DNA of 7,476 nucleotides, taken from Ferruginibacter sp. GTDB lineage: Bacteria; Bacteroidota; Bacteroidia; Chitinophagales; Chitinophagaceae. Of the stretch, positions 1-5,990 are shown one piece after another; position 1 is the stretch's first letter; every line of letters starts with the position of its first letter. Location: assembly GCA_025357775.1 (NCBI GenBank), contig JANXOQ010000354.1, positions 1 to 7,476 on the forward strand, written 5' to 3'. The notes under the pieces are model-generated. The model ran no database searches. It worked only from the letters and a program-made list of their open reading frames with translations, and was not told where the DNA came from. The position numbers and the translations under genes were made by a program.

Positions 1-255
1 TTCTGTAAAAAAATCTTTTTTAAGCATACCTGTAGGTCTTGTAAATGCACGCAAGCCACTAGGGCACTCAGGGCAGCGAAGATTGCAGCTTGTAGTGGGC
101 TCAAAAGATATTGAAACTGGAAAGCCCCATTGAATAGGCTTATCTAATAATTTACTTATATAAAAACTGCTTAAGACTTTTATACCATTCCACATACGCA
201 ACGGCGTAAGCTTGCTAGCAAGGTTTATTGTATCGTATAAATTAAAATTAGGCAT
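1..255 (-). CDS. Radical SAM protein, N-terminal 85 residues (truncated by window edge)
   Basis: I translated this from the complement; the frame stays open from ATG (255-253) to the window edge, so the C-terminal part is missing. Residues 57-64 read CNLRCPEC, a CX3CX2C motif (C57, C61, C64) preceded by the strand ISFEPTTS. This is the radical SAM motif that holds a [4Fe-4S] cluster and cleaves S-adenosylmethionine to a 5'-deoxyadenosyl radical. The following stretch SGLRAFTRPTGML (66-78) resembles the radical SAM/SPASM proteins common in Bacteroidota; a SPASM domain would lie outside the window and cannot be confirmed. Residues 1-45 form a basic, partly hydrophobic leader before the barrel. 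The substrate is unknown. The gene lies 75 bases downstream of the YgjV-GNAT gene on the same strand, with a hairpin and a candidate promoter in the gap. I am sure of the family, not of the function. Confidence 0.88.
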   Translation of the reverse strand, partial: MPNFNLYDTINLASKLTPLRMWNGIKVLSSFYISKLLDKPIQWGFPVSISFEPTTSCNLRCPECPSGLRAFTRPTGMLKKDFFTE

Positions 256-259
256 GTAG

Positions 260-267
260 CAAAAGTA
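260..267 (-). promoter_or_regulatory. Candidate Bacteroidota -7 box for the radical SAM gene
   Basis: On the minus strand this reads TACTTTTG, an exact match to the Bacteroidota consensus TAnnTTTG. Only four bases (CTAC) separate it from the ATG. A TTG lies 16 bases upstream of the box, slightly closer than the usual -33 spacing. If used, transcription would start at or almost at the ATG, giving a leaderless or nearly leaderless message. An eight-base match in AT-rich DNA can occur by chance. Confidence 0.4.
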
Positions 268-290
268 GCACTTAGATTTTAGACAAGAGG

Positions 291-317
291 TTTTAGAAAT
301 TATATGTAATTCTAAAA
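291..317. other. Imperfect inverted repeat / hairpin between two minus-strand genes
   Basis: The arms TTTTAGAAATTA (291-302) and TAATTCTAAAA (307-317) pair over 11 base pairs with one bulged A around a four-base loop. The hairpin begins 14 bases after the stop codon of the YgjV-GNAT gene. On the minus transcript it is not followed by a U-run, so it is not a classic intrinsic terminator. It may weaken read-through, protect a 3' end, or be chance, since nearly all pairs are A-T. Confidence 0.4.
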
Positions 318-330
318 AATATTTAGGTCT

Positions 331-948
331 TTAAAGTTGCTTAAAAAAAGTGTTTTCATTTTCTTCGAAGCCATTTACTTTTAAAAAACTGGCATGGTTT
401 ATATTTGAGTTTTTTGAATAAACAATTTTTTTTACTCCTTTGCTTTGTAAAAATACTTTTCCCTTTTCAAAAATAAATTTACCAACTTTAAAGTCTCTAT
501 ATTTTTTTGTAGTATAATTTATAGATACAATAGCATCGCCATTATCGGCAACATGTACACTAAAAATATTGGCTACAACTAAATCTCTTAATACCACAAA
601 ATTTACATTGGTTTTCAATGATGCTATGTCAAAAGAAGGAAAATAAATATTGATATCTTTTTTGTAAAATTGTACAAACTTTTCCATCATTTTGTCCTCT
701 CCTTCAAATTCTACTAGCTCAAAATTTTCATTGTGCTTTAATAGTTGTATGAGGTAATACAGATTTATAATTAATAAAATAATATTAGTAAGTATAACAG
801 GAAAAGCCGAAAAAACAATACCATAAACAATGAAACATATGCAACCCAAGGTGTTGTACAATCTAAATTTAATTTCATTTTTTACAACTAGAGAAATAAC
901 AAGAAAAAGTGATGCTAAATAACCAATATAAGGAGCAATTTGTGTCAT
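331..948 (-). CDS. YgjV-like three-helix membrane protein fused to a GNAT-like domain
   Basis: The 205-residue protein has two parts. Residues 1-70 contain three hydrophobic segments (about 5-22, 31-48 and 50-70) with the spacing and polar marks (KNEIKFRLYNTLG, then FPVILTN) of the YgjV inner-membrane family, whose role is not established. Residues about 90-205 look like a GNAT acetyltransferase fold: a hydrophobic strand VNFVVLRD, a strand DAIVSINYT, YRDFKVGKFIF at 150-160 in the place of the acetyl-CoA loop, and a C-terminal NHASFLKVNGFEE (184-196), similar to the usual GNAT C-terminal strand-helix. The loop departs from the standard Q/RxxGxG/A, so catalytic activity is uncertain. The start ATG lies 15 bases after the lipoprotein stop, so the two genes are probably co-transcribed. 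The C-terminal assignment is by motif resemblance and is less sure than the membrane part. Confidence 0.75.
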   Translation of the reverse strand: MTQIAPYIGYLASLFLVISLVVKNEIKFRLYNTLGCICFIVYGIVFSAFPVILTNIILLIINLYYLIQLLKHNENFELVEFEGEDKMMEKFVQFYKKDINIYFPSFDIASLKTNVNFVVLRDLVVANIFSVHVADNGDAIVSINYTTKKYRDFKVGKFIFEKGKVFLQSKGVKKIVYSKNSNINHASFLKVNGFEENENTFFKQL

Positions 949-963
949 ATAATTTGATTATAA

Positions 964-1314
964 TTACTTAATGAGTGTAATACTACCTCTTACTGTAGGT
1001 TTACCAGCCATAAAAAAATATATAGTACCAACAGTATCTTTTTTAAAAAAGTAAGAAGTATTACTGGCCATACCTTGTTTATTTATAACTACACTATCAA
1101 CGGAGTAAATACCTATTGTACTCGTTGATTGATTAACGAATGTAAATGAATTACCCACAGCCATTGTAGTATCTTTTGGAGAAAAAGAATTGTCTTTTAC
1201 AATAATATAATTGGTAGGCAAAAGCCCATTTTTTACATTCGGCACTCCATTTCCCTCTTTAGTGCATGAAGAGAAAAATAAAATAACCATAGATAAGATA
1301 GTAATTTTTTTCAT
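964..1314 (-). CDS. Small lipoprotein with a cupredoxin-like domain lacking copper ligands
   Basis: The 116-residue product begins with a lipoprotein signal: MKK, a hydrophobic core, then FFSSC with the lipidated cysteine at 17. The mature part is envelope-anchored, and residues 36-116 follow the outline of a plastocyanin/cupredoxin beta-sandwich: IIVKDNSFSPKDTTMAVGNS, the strand FTFVNQSTSTIGIYSVD, an F/GTIYFF strand near 96-101, and the end GSITLIK. In copper-binding members the second strand carries a His and the last loop carries Cys, His and Met. Here the corresponding places read STIGIY and YFFMAGKPTVRG. The protein has no histidine at all and its only cysteine is the lipobox one, so a type-1 copper site is impossible. 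A near-consensus -7 box (TTATTTTG on the minus strand, 1337-1344, 7 of 8 bases) lies 22 bases upstream of the ATG. The function is unknown. Confidence 0.8.
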   Translation of the reverse strand: MKKITILSMVILFFSSCTKEGNGVPNVKNGLLPTNYIIVKDNSFSPKDTTMAVGNSFTFVNQSTSTIGIYSVDSVVINKQGMASNTSYFFKKDTVGTIYFFMAGKPTVRGSITLIK

Positions 1315-1385
1315 ATTGTAACCTTCTTTGAGAATACAAAATAATAAAAAAAAGATAGATAAGTATTTTTTGAAGAGAAAGGAAT

Positions 1386-1415
1386 AAAAAAAAGCCTTCT
1401 GGATTGGAAGGCTTT
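1386..1415 (-). terminator. Intrinsic terminator ending the asd-side transcript
   Basis: AAAGCCTTC (1391-1399) and GAAGGCTTT (1407-1415) form a perfect nine-base-pair stem with a seven-base loop. On the minus strand the stem runs into eight U residues (A-run 1386-1393 on the plus strand; the last three also pair in the stem). No U-run follows in the plus direction, so the terminator acts on leftward transcription. It separates asd and its tail from the lipoprotein gene. Confidence 0.88.
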
Positions 1416-1561
1416 CAAAGAAAACTGTCTTTTAAATTGTTTTTCAAAAAGATATCGGTTGGTCTTGCTTTAGGATATTGCTTTGGATTTTTAAAGCGGA
1501 GCCTTGTTATTCTTGGATTACATAAAAGTGGACTTTTTCTTTTAGTAAAAATGTAGAGCAT
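1415..1561 (-). CDS. Tentative small basic protein (48 residues) in the asd tail
   Basis: An ATG at 1561-1559 opens a 48-codon frame ending in TGA at 1417-1415, directly at the base of the terminator stem. The product would carry twelve Lys/Arg against two Asp, five prolines and no hydrophobic segment; the middle reads CNPRITRLRFKNPKQYPKAR. I do not recognise it. In favour: it fills a region otherwise without genes and its stop abuts the terminator. Against: there is no clear ribosome binding site and the length is within chance. The opposite strand is also open here over 61 codons without an ATG. It could equally be untranslated 3' sequence or a small RNA. Confidence 0.22.
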   Translation of the reverse strand: MLYIFTKRKSPLLCNPRITRLRFKNPKQYPKARPTDIFLKNNLKDSFL

Positions 1562-1570
1562 TTTACTTTA

Positions 1571-1708
1571 TTACTTTAGTTTTTCTTCTGTTAGGTGTAG
1601 AAGAATTTCTAATGTACGTTCTGGCTCATTGCAATTGTAATAGAATATGTGATACGAAAATGTAAAAAGTATCCACCAAAGTCTAATTCCTACAACAATC
1701 CCAAACAA
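1571..1708 (-). CDS. Tentative small membrane protein (45 residues) overlapping the asd 3' end
   Basis: A TTG at 1708-1706 inside the last codons of asd opens another frame that runs to TAA at 1573-1571, overlapping asd by 19 bases. The product would have a hydrophobic aromatic first half (GIVVGIRLWWILFTFSYHIF) and a charged, helix-like end (EPERTLEILLHLTEEKLK), a plausible layout for a single-span small protein. The next open frame starts nine bases further on. No ATG is available, and the part overlapping asd is constrained by that gene, so only about 39 codons are free evidence. I do not recognise it; chance is quite possible. Confidence 0.18.
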   Translation of the reverse strand: MFGIVVGIRLWWILFTFSYHIFYYNCNEPERTLEILLHLTEEKLK

Positions 1709-2679
1709 TTCATCTCTTCTGCAATTTGCACCGCATTCGTAGCAGCACCTTTTCGTAAGTTATCACTTACTATCCAACAGTTTAGCGTTTTTGGTTGTGT
1801 TTCATCTCTACGTATACGCCCTACAAAAGTTTCATCTTTATCATGCGCATTTAATGGCATTGGGTAAATAAAATTACCTATATCATCTTTCAATTCTAAG
1901 CCAGCAGCACTTGCTAATATTGTCTTTACATCTACAATGTCAAATTCATTTTCAAATTCTATATTAACACTTTCGCTATGCCCACCTACGGTAGGTATGC
2001 GTACACAGGTGGCAGTTACTTTTATGCTATCATCTCCCATTATTTTTTTTGTTTCATTCACCATCTTCATTTCTTCTTTTGTATAGCCATTTTCTAAAAA
2101 AGAGTCTATATGTGGTATAGCATTCATATCTATTGGATATTTATACGCCATTTCTCCTACAATTCCTTTGCGTTCATTCATTAATTGTGCTACTGCTTTT
2201 ATGCCAGTACCAGTCACACTTTGGTAGGTACTTACTACAACTCTTTTTATTTTATATTTTTCATGTAAAGGTTTTAGTACAAGCACCATTTGTATTGTAG
2301 AGCAATTGGGGTTGGCTATTATTTTATCTTCTGCAGTAATTGAAGCAATGTTTACTTCTGGCACTATTAGTTTTTTGGTAGCATCCATACGCCATGCACT
2401 TGAATTATCAATAACTACGATACCTGCTGCTGCAAATTGTGGCGCCCATTGTTTTGATGTATCCCCACCTGCAGAAAATAAGGCTACTAATGGTTTTGCA
2501 TCAATAGCAGTTTGCATACTTACAATTTTATAAGATTTATTTTTAAAAATAATTTCCTTCCCAATAGATTTTTCTGATGCTACTGGTATTAATTCTGTAA
2601 TGGGGAAATTTCTTTCTGCTAAAACTTGTAACATTTTTGTACCTACCAAACCTGTAGCTCCTACTACTGCAACTTTCAT
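1690..2679 (-). CDS. asd: Aspartate-semialdehyde dehydrogenase
   Basis: The enzyme (EC 1.2.1.11) reduces L-4-aspartyl phosphate with NADPH to L-aspartate 4-semialdehyde, the branch point to lysine/diaminopimelate, threonine and methionine, in the cytoplasm. The 329-residue length fits the family. The N-terminal Rossmann motif is GATGLVG (7-13). The active-site cysteine is C126 in NPNCSTIQ, followed by the family segment TYQSVTGTG (151-159). The substrate-binding arginine is R227 in VRIPT and the catalytic histidine is H234 in GGHSES. The C-terminal helix DNLRKGAATNAVQIAE (306-321) is typical. The ATG at 2679 gives the normal N-terminus (MKVAVVGATG). No other lysine or threonine pathway gene lies nearby. 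The message continues some 270 bases past the stop to the terminator at 1386-1415. The gene is divergent from the ABC permease, with about 150 bases between the two starts; no perfect TAnnTTTG box was found upstream. Confidence 0.97.
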   Translation of the reverse strand: MKVAVVGATGLVGTKMLQVLAERNFPITELIPVASEKSIGKEIIFKNKSYKIVSMQTAIDAKPLVALFSAGGDTSKQWAPQFAAAGIVVIDNSSAWRMDATKKLIVPEVNIASITAEDKIIANPNCSTIQMVLVLKPLHEKYKIKRVVVSTYQSVTGTGIKAVAQLMNERKGIVGEMAYKYPIDMNAIPHIDSFLENGYTKEEMKMVNETKKIMGDDSIKVTATCVRIPTVGGHSESVNIEFENEFDIVDVKTILASAAGLELKDDIGNFIYPMPLNAHDKDETFVGRIRRDETQPKTLNCWIVSDNLRKGAATNAVQIAEEMNCLGLL

Positions 2680-2796
2680 TTTACTTTTTTTTGATTAACA
2701 ATTTTTGCCAATGTTGGTGTTGCCTAATAGTTGCAACTCTTAATATTTTGATTTCGTTTAAAATTAATAATAATTTTTCTATTTTTTTTGTTTGCA

Positions 2797-2804
2797 TTAC
2801 TTTG
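2797..2804 (+). promoter_or_regulatory. Weak candidate -7 box for the ABC permease gene
   Basis: The sequence TTACTTTG matches the Bacteroidota -7 consensus TAnnTTTG at seven of eight bases and lies 24 bases before the proposed TTG start. No convincing -33 TTTG is present at the expected distance. Its position supports transcription starting inside what would otherwise be an N-terminal extension from TTG 2691. Confidence 0.28.
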
Positions 2805-2828
2805 TGGCAAATAACAAAATCGCTTCTA

Positions 2829-3929
2829 TTGACTGATATACATCATACTGCCCCATCGATATGGAAAAAATTAAAACAAAAGAAATCATCAATGCTCGGG
2901 CTTTGTATTATTATAATTGCTTTAATAATTTGTATGTTTGGGTATATCATAGCACCAGATGCAAGTACAGATGCGGATTTACAAACAGTAGAAATACAAT
3001 CAAAGCCTGCTGGTTTTAAACAATTATTTTTAAAAATACCTTTAAATAATAAAAATGAATCTAGCTTTCTTTCAACTATATTTTTTGGTAAACAAGCTGC
3101 ATATAAATTTTTACCCATAAATAATTATAAATTTATTGATGAAAAAATAATAGTAAATAAATATGTAGATGATGATACAGCTGTATCATTATCTTATAGT
3201 ATTGCAGAAATCACAAATAGTAACTTAGAAAATATTCAACAAAATATAGTTACAAAAAAATATTATTTAGGTACAGATTCTTTTGGCAGAGATATACTTA
3301 GCAGGCTTATAATTGGCACCAGAGTAAGTATGATGGTAGGTTTTATTGCAGTTTTTATTTCGCTTACCATTGGCATTTTTTTGGGAGCATTGGCTGGCTA
3401 TTATAAAGGTAAAACTGATGCTGCAATAATGTGGTTTTTAAATGTTATTTGGAGTGTACCTACGCTGCTTTTGGTATTTGCAATTACACTTGCATTAGGT
3501 AAGGGGTTTTGGCAAATATTTATTGCAGTAGGGCTCACATTGTGGGTAAGCGTAGCACGCCTTGTACGTGGGCAGGTAATGGCAGTAAAAGAACTGGAGT
3601 ATGTGCAAGCAGCAAGAGCATTGGGTTATAGGGATCGTAGAATAATTTTGAAACATATATTACCAAATATTATTGGCCCAATATTAGTAATAGCTGCTGG
3701 TAACTTTGCCACTGCTATTATTGTAGAAGCAGGCTTAAGTTTTTTAGGTATTGGAGTGCAACCACCACAACCTAGCTGGGGCTTAATGATAAAAGAAAAT
3801 TATAATTTAATTATTACACACAATGCAATGCAGGCACTTATACCAGGGTTTGCCATTATGCTTTTGGTACTTGCATTTAATTTATTAGGCAGTGGGCTAA
3901 GAGATGCTGTGGATGTAAAAAGTAGTTAA
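2829..3929 (+). CDS. ABC transporter permease, OppC/DppC type
   Basis: This inner-membrane subunit of a peptide-type (oligopeptide/dipeptide/nickel) ABC importer is 366 residues long from the chosen start. An N-terminal cytoplasmic stretch (IWKKLKQKKSSMLG) leads into helix 1 at about 21-42. A roughly 100-residue extracytoplasmic segment follows up to LGTDSFGRDILSR (147-159), the hallmark entry to the permease domain. Further helices lie at about 165-190, 200-222, 284-303 and 333-357. The EAA loop that contacts the ATPase is EYVQAARALG with LP 20 residues on (257-289), and SFLGIGVQPPQPSWG (304-318) is typical of the family. No in-frame ATG precedes helix 1. TTG 2829 gives (M)TDIHHTAPSIWKKL, which fits the family. 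TTG 2691 would add 46 cysteine-rich residues unlike any permease N-terminus. The partner OppB, OppD, OppF and binding protein are not in the window, so the substrate cannot be told. Confidence 0.9.
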   Translation: MTDIHHTAPSIWKKLKQKKSSMLGLCIIIIALIICMFGYIIAPDASTDADLQTVEIQSKPAGFKQLFLKIPLNNKNESSFLSTIFFGKQAAYKFLPINNYKFIDEKIIVNKYVDDDTAVSLSYSIAEITNSNLENIQQNIVTKKYYLGTDSFGRDILSRLIIGTRVSMMVGFIAVFISLTIGIFLGALAGYYKGKTDAAIMWFLNVIWSVPTLLLVFAITLALGKGFWQIFIAVGLTLWVSVARLVRGQVMAVKELEYVQAARALGYRDRRIILKHILPNIIGPILVIAAGNFATAIIVEAGLSFLGIGVQPPQPSWGLMIKENYNLIITHNAMQALIPGFAIMLLVLAFNLLGSGLRDAVDVKSS

Positions 3930-3960
3930 TTAAATACTTTAAAAATAGTACAGCCAAAAA

Positions 3961-4098
3961 TTATAAAAAATATTTTCTAATATCTATATAATTTAAACTT
4001 TGCTCCCCGTTAAAATGCTGTATAGTCTTTGATAAAACATTTATAAAAACTGTAGAATTTGTAACAGAATTTATTTTCTTTCTTAAAGCCTTTTTTTG
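3961..4098 (-). pseudogene. Possible gene remnant: start-less coding-like open frame
   Basis: In the spacer between the convergent permease and phosphoesterase genes, the minus strand is open for 45 codons between TGA (4101-4099) and TAA (3963-3961). It has no ATG, GTG or TTG. The translation looks protein-like rather than random, for example KTIQHFNGEQ and SLNYIDIRKYFL, with a balanced composition. A run of seven A residues at its upstream edge is a place where a frameshift could have occurred. I do not recognise the family. In AT-rich DNA such a frame may be chance. Confidence 0.2.
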
Positions 4099-4129
4099 TC
4101 ACAAATAATGCAAAAAACAATTTAAAATT

Positions 4130-5380
4130 TTACCCTAGCTCTATAACCGTTATTTCAGGCAATACACCCACTCTACCTGGGTAACCTAAAAATCCAAACC
4201 CTCGGTTTACATATAATTTTTGTTTGGCATCTTCATATAGCCCTCCCCATTGCTTATACACATATTGTATGGGGCTCCATTTAAAACCCGGTATTTCTAT
4301 ACCAAATTGCATACCATGTGTATGCCCACTTAGCATTAAATCTACATCAGGGTATTCCGTTTTTACTTGTGCATCCCAATGGCTAGGGTCGTGGCTTAGT
4401 AATATTTTAAAAGGGTATTTTTCAGTACCAGCATGCGCTTTGTTCATATTTCCATATTTTGGAAATTTAGCTTTTGCACCCCAGTTTTCTATTCCTAGTA
4501 TAGCTATTTGTTCTCCGCCTTTTTCTATTACCACATGTTCGTTCATCAATAATTTCCAGCCAAGGTCTGCATGTACTTGTTGTACATTTAATAAATTTTG
4601 TTCTTTACTTATTCCTTCAATAGGCCATTTTACATAGTCGCCATAATCATGATTACCAAGGGTAGAAAATACACCCATTGGTGCCTTTAGCTGGTTAAAT
4701 ACATCCATATAATCTTTCATTTCGGTAGCTTTATCATTTACCAAGTCGCCAGTAAATAATATTAAATCTGCCTGCTGTTCCATTATCATATCCACGCCAT
4801 GCTGTACTGCTTTTTTATCCATAAAACTTCCGCTGTGCACATCACTTATATGTACTATGCGCAAGCCTTTAAAAGATGCAGGTAAATTATCAAATACAAT
4901 TTTTATTTTATTTACATGATATTTATATTGGTTGCTAAACCCGTAAAGTAAAGTACCAAACAAAGTAGTACCAGCTGCTAGACCTAACCAACTTAAAAAT
5001 ACTGAACGGCTAATACCATCAACATTCATTGTATTTATATCTGTATTATTAAAAAATAATTTGCTACTTATTAGTTGTATTATTCTTCGCAAATCATCTA
5101 TTAAAAAAAATACGATTGCTACCATTTTAGCAATAAATAGCCCTACAATAATAGAAAAAAGATAGGTGCGTATTTTTCTACCAAGGTATGCCTGCTCTGT
5201 GTAAATAAACATAAGGTAGCCGATAATAGCAATAATAGTAATGCCCCAATAAATACCATATACAATTGTTTTAGTTTTTGGCGAAAGATTTTGTGCAACC
5301 GTTTTTACTGCTTGAAAAACATATAAATCAAACAATACCATTATGGATAAAAAAGTAATAACACCTATTGTGGAACGCAT
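4130..5380 (-). CDS. Membrane-anchored metallophosphoesterase (YkuE/YaeI-like)
   Basis: The 416-residue protein has an N-terminal membrane domain with hydrophobic segments at about 5-25, 38-60, 72-95 and 127-147, followed by a calcineurin-like metallophosphoesterase domain from about 172. All metal-site motifs are present: DVH (D180, H182), GDLVND (D212), GNHD (N243, H244), H330 in LLSHDP, and GHTHG (H353, H355). These bind two divalent metals and hydrolyse phosphomonoesters or diesters. The C-terminal end GFLGYPGRVGVLPEITVIEL resembles the YkuE/YaeI and LpxG-type branch, some of which act on lipid-linked substrates; here the substrate is inferred to be membrane-associated but is unknown. Which side of the membrane carries the domain was not determined. 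It follows the FMN reductase gene by 39 bases on the same strand, so the two are probably co-transcribed. The ATG at 5380 gives a natural first transmembrane segment. Confidence 0.92.
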   Translation of the reverse strand: MRSTIGVITFLSIMVLFDLYVFQAVKTVAQNLSPKTKTIVYGIYWGITIIAIIGYLMFIYTEQAYLGRKIRTYLFSIIVGLFIAKMVAIVFFLIDDLRRIIQLISSKLFFNNTDINTMNVDGISRSVFLSWLGLAAGTTLFGTLLYGFSNQYKYHVNKIKIVFDNLPASFKGLRIVHISDVHSGSFMDKKAVQHGVDMIMEQQADLILFTGDLVNDKATEMKDYMDVFNQLKAPMGVFSTLGNHDYGDYVKWPIEGISKEQNLLNVQQVHADLGWKLLMNEHVVIEKGGEQIAILGIENWGAKAKFPKYGNMNKAHAGTEKYPFKILLSHDPSHWDAQVKTEYPDVDLMLSGHTHGMQFGIEIPGFKWSPIQYVYKQWGGLYEDAKQKLYVNRGFGFLGYPGRVGVLPEITVIELG

Positions 5381-5419
5381 AAGAAAAGGTTATGGGTTAA
5401 AGGTTCAAAGTTTTAAAAC

Positions 5420-5920
5420 TTAAAAATTTATAAATTCATCCAATTGTACATTAATCGTTTTCAATGTAGCAGCATCAGTTATTTCACCCACTTCGTTTAA
5501 CAAGTTATGAATACTACTTATTGGTAACCTATTGTGATGTACTAGCATTTTTACATGCATTAGTGCACCCGTAAAATGTTCCATTCCTCTTAAATTTCCT
5601 GCCCTACCACTTGCTACACCTACAAGCAATGCTTTTTTATTTGGCCAAACTTTATTTACGTCACTATTATCTAAAATTAATTTTAAAACACCTGGGTAAG
5701 AGCCATTATATTCTGGTATTACAAAAATAAATTTATTAGCAGGTTTTAAAAAGTCATTTTCAATTATTTCAAACGCTGCCGTTCTTTCAAAGATATTCAC
5801 ATCTTCTAGCGCCAATAGCTTACTTTCTATATTTTTTTCAGCTAATATTTTTTGGTATTGAAGTGCTACTTTTTTTGTGTTACTTCCTTTTCTATTAGTA
5901 CCTGCTATTATTGTAATCAT
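5420..5920 (-). CDS. NADPH-dependent FMN reductase-like flavoprotein
   Basis: The 166-residue protein belongs to the flavodoxin-like NAD(P)H-dependent FMN reductase family, which carries hydride from NAD(P)H to flavin and then to quinones, azo or metal acceptors in the cytoplasm. The N-terminal phosphate-binding loop is GTNRKGSNTKKVA (7-19). The flavin-contacting segment is PEYNGSYPGVLKLILDN (69-85), very typical of the family. GVASGRAGNLRGMEHF (101-116) is the second conserved loop. The length is slightly below the usual 170-190 residues. The physiological acceptor cannot be read from sequence. It is the first gene of a probable pair with the metallophosphoesterase, and a perfect -7 box lies about 70 bases upstream of the ATG. 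Confidence 0.9.
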   Translation of the reverse strand: MITIIAGTNRKGSNTKKVALQYQKILAEKNIESKLLALEDVNIFERTAAFEIIENDFLKPANKFIFVIPEYNGSYPGVLKLILDNSDVNKVWPNKKALLVGVASGRAGNLRGMEHFTGALMHVKMLVHHNRLPISSIHNLLNEVGEITDAATLKTINVQLDEFINF

Positions 5921-5943
5921 ATTTGCTTTTAAGTTGTATTATT

Positions 5944-5969
5944 GTTACTCGTATACGCTGTTGCGTAAC
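5944..5969. repeat. Hyphenated dyad in the FMN reductase leader
   Basis: GTTAC (5944-5948) and GTAAC (5965-5969) are inverted arms around an interior that contains the perfect eight-base palindrome CGTATACG (5950-5957). The block is more GC-rich than its surroundings and lies between the candidate -7 box and the ATG of the flavoprotein gene. It could be an operator or a leader hairpin; there is no direct evidence for either. Confidence 0.3.
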
Positions 5970-5990
5970 TGGGTTTTTATAATTATTTTG

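Noticed and set aside
1374..1556. Plus-strand open frame of 61 codons with a hydrophobic look (VGLALGYCFGFL)
   Set aside because: It has no ATG except its last codon, runs through the terminator stem and opposes the likely direction of transcription; it may simply mirror the minus-strand frame.
1649..1867. Plus-strand open frame of 72 codons
   Set aside because: It lies mostly antisense to the well-supported asd gene and its translation shows no domain or coherent pattern.
2306..2533. Plus-strand open frame of 75 codons inside asd
   Set aside because: It is entirely antisense to the cofactor and active-site part of asd, so it is a shadow.
2843..3118. Minus-strand open frame of 91 codons
   Set aside because: It is antisense to the permease N-terminal part, and the permease frame has clear family motifs.
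4072..4097. CTTT-CTT-AAAG followed by seven T residues as a terminator for the permease gene
   Set aside because: The stem has only four base pairs with a three-base loop, and it lies about 150 bases past the stop codon, so it is too weak to call.
4224..4637. Plus-strand open frame of 137 codons
   Set aside because: It is antisense to the catalytic domain of the metallophosphoesterase; the length follows from codon use on the other strand.
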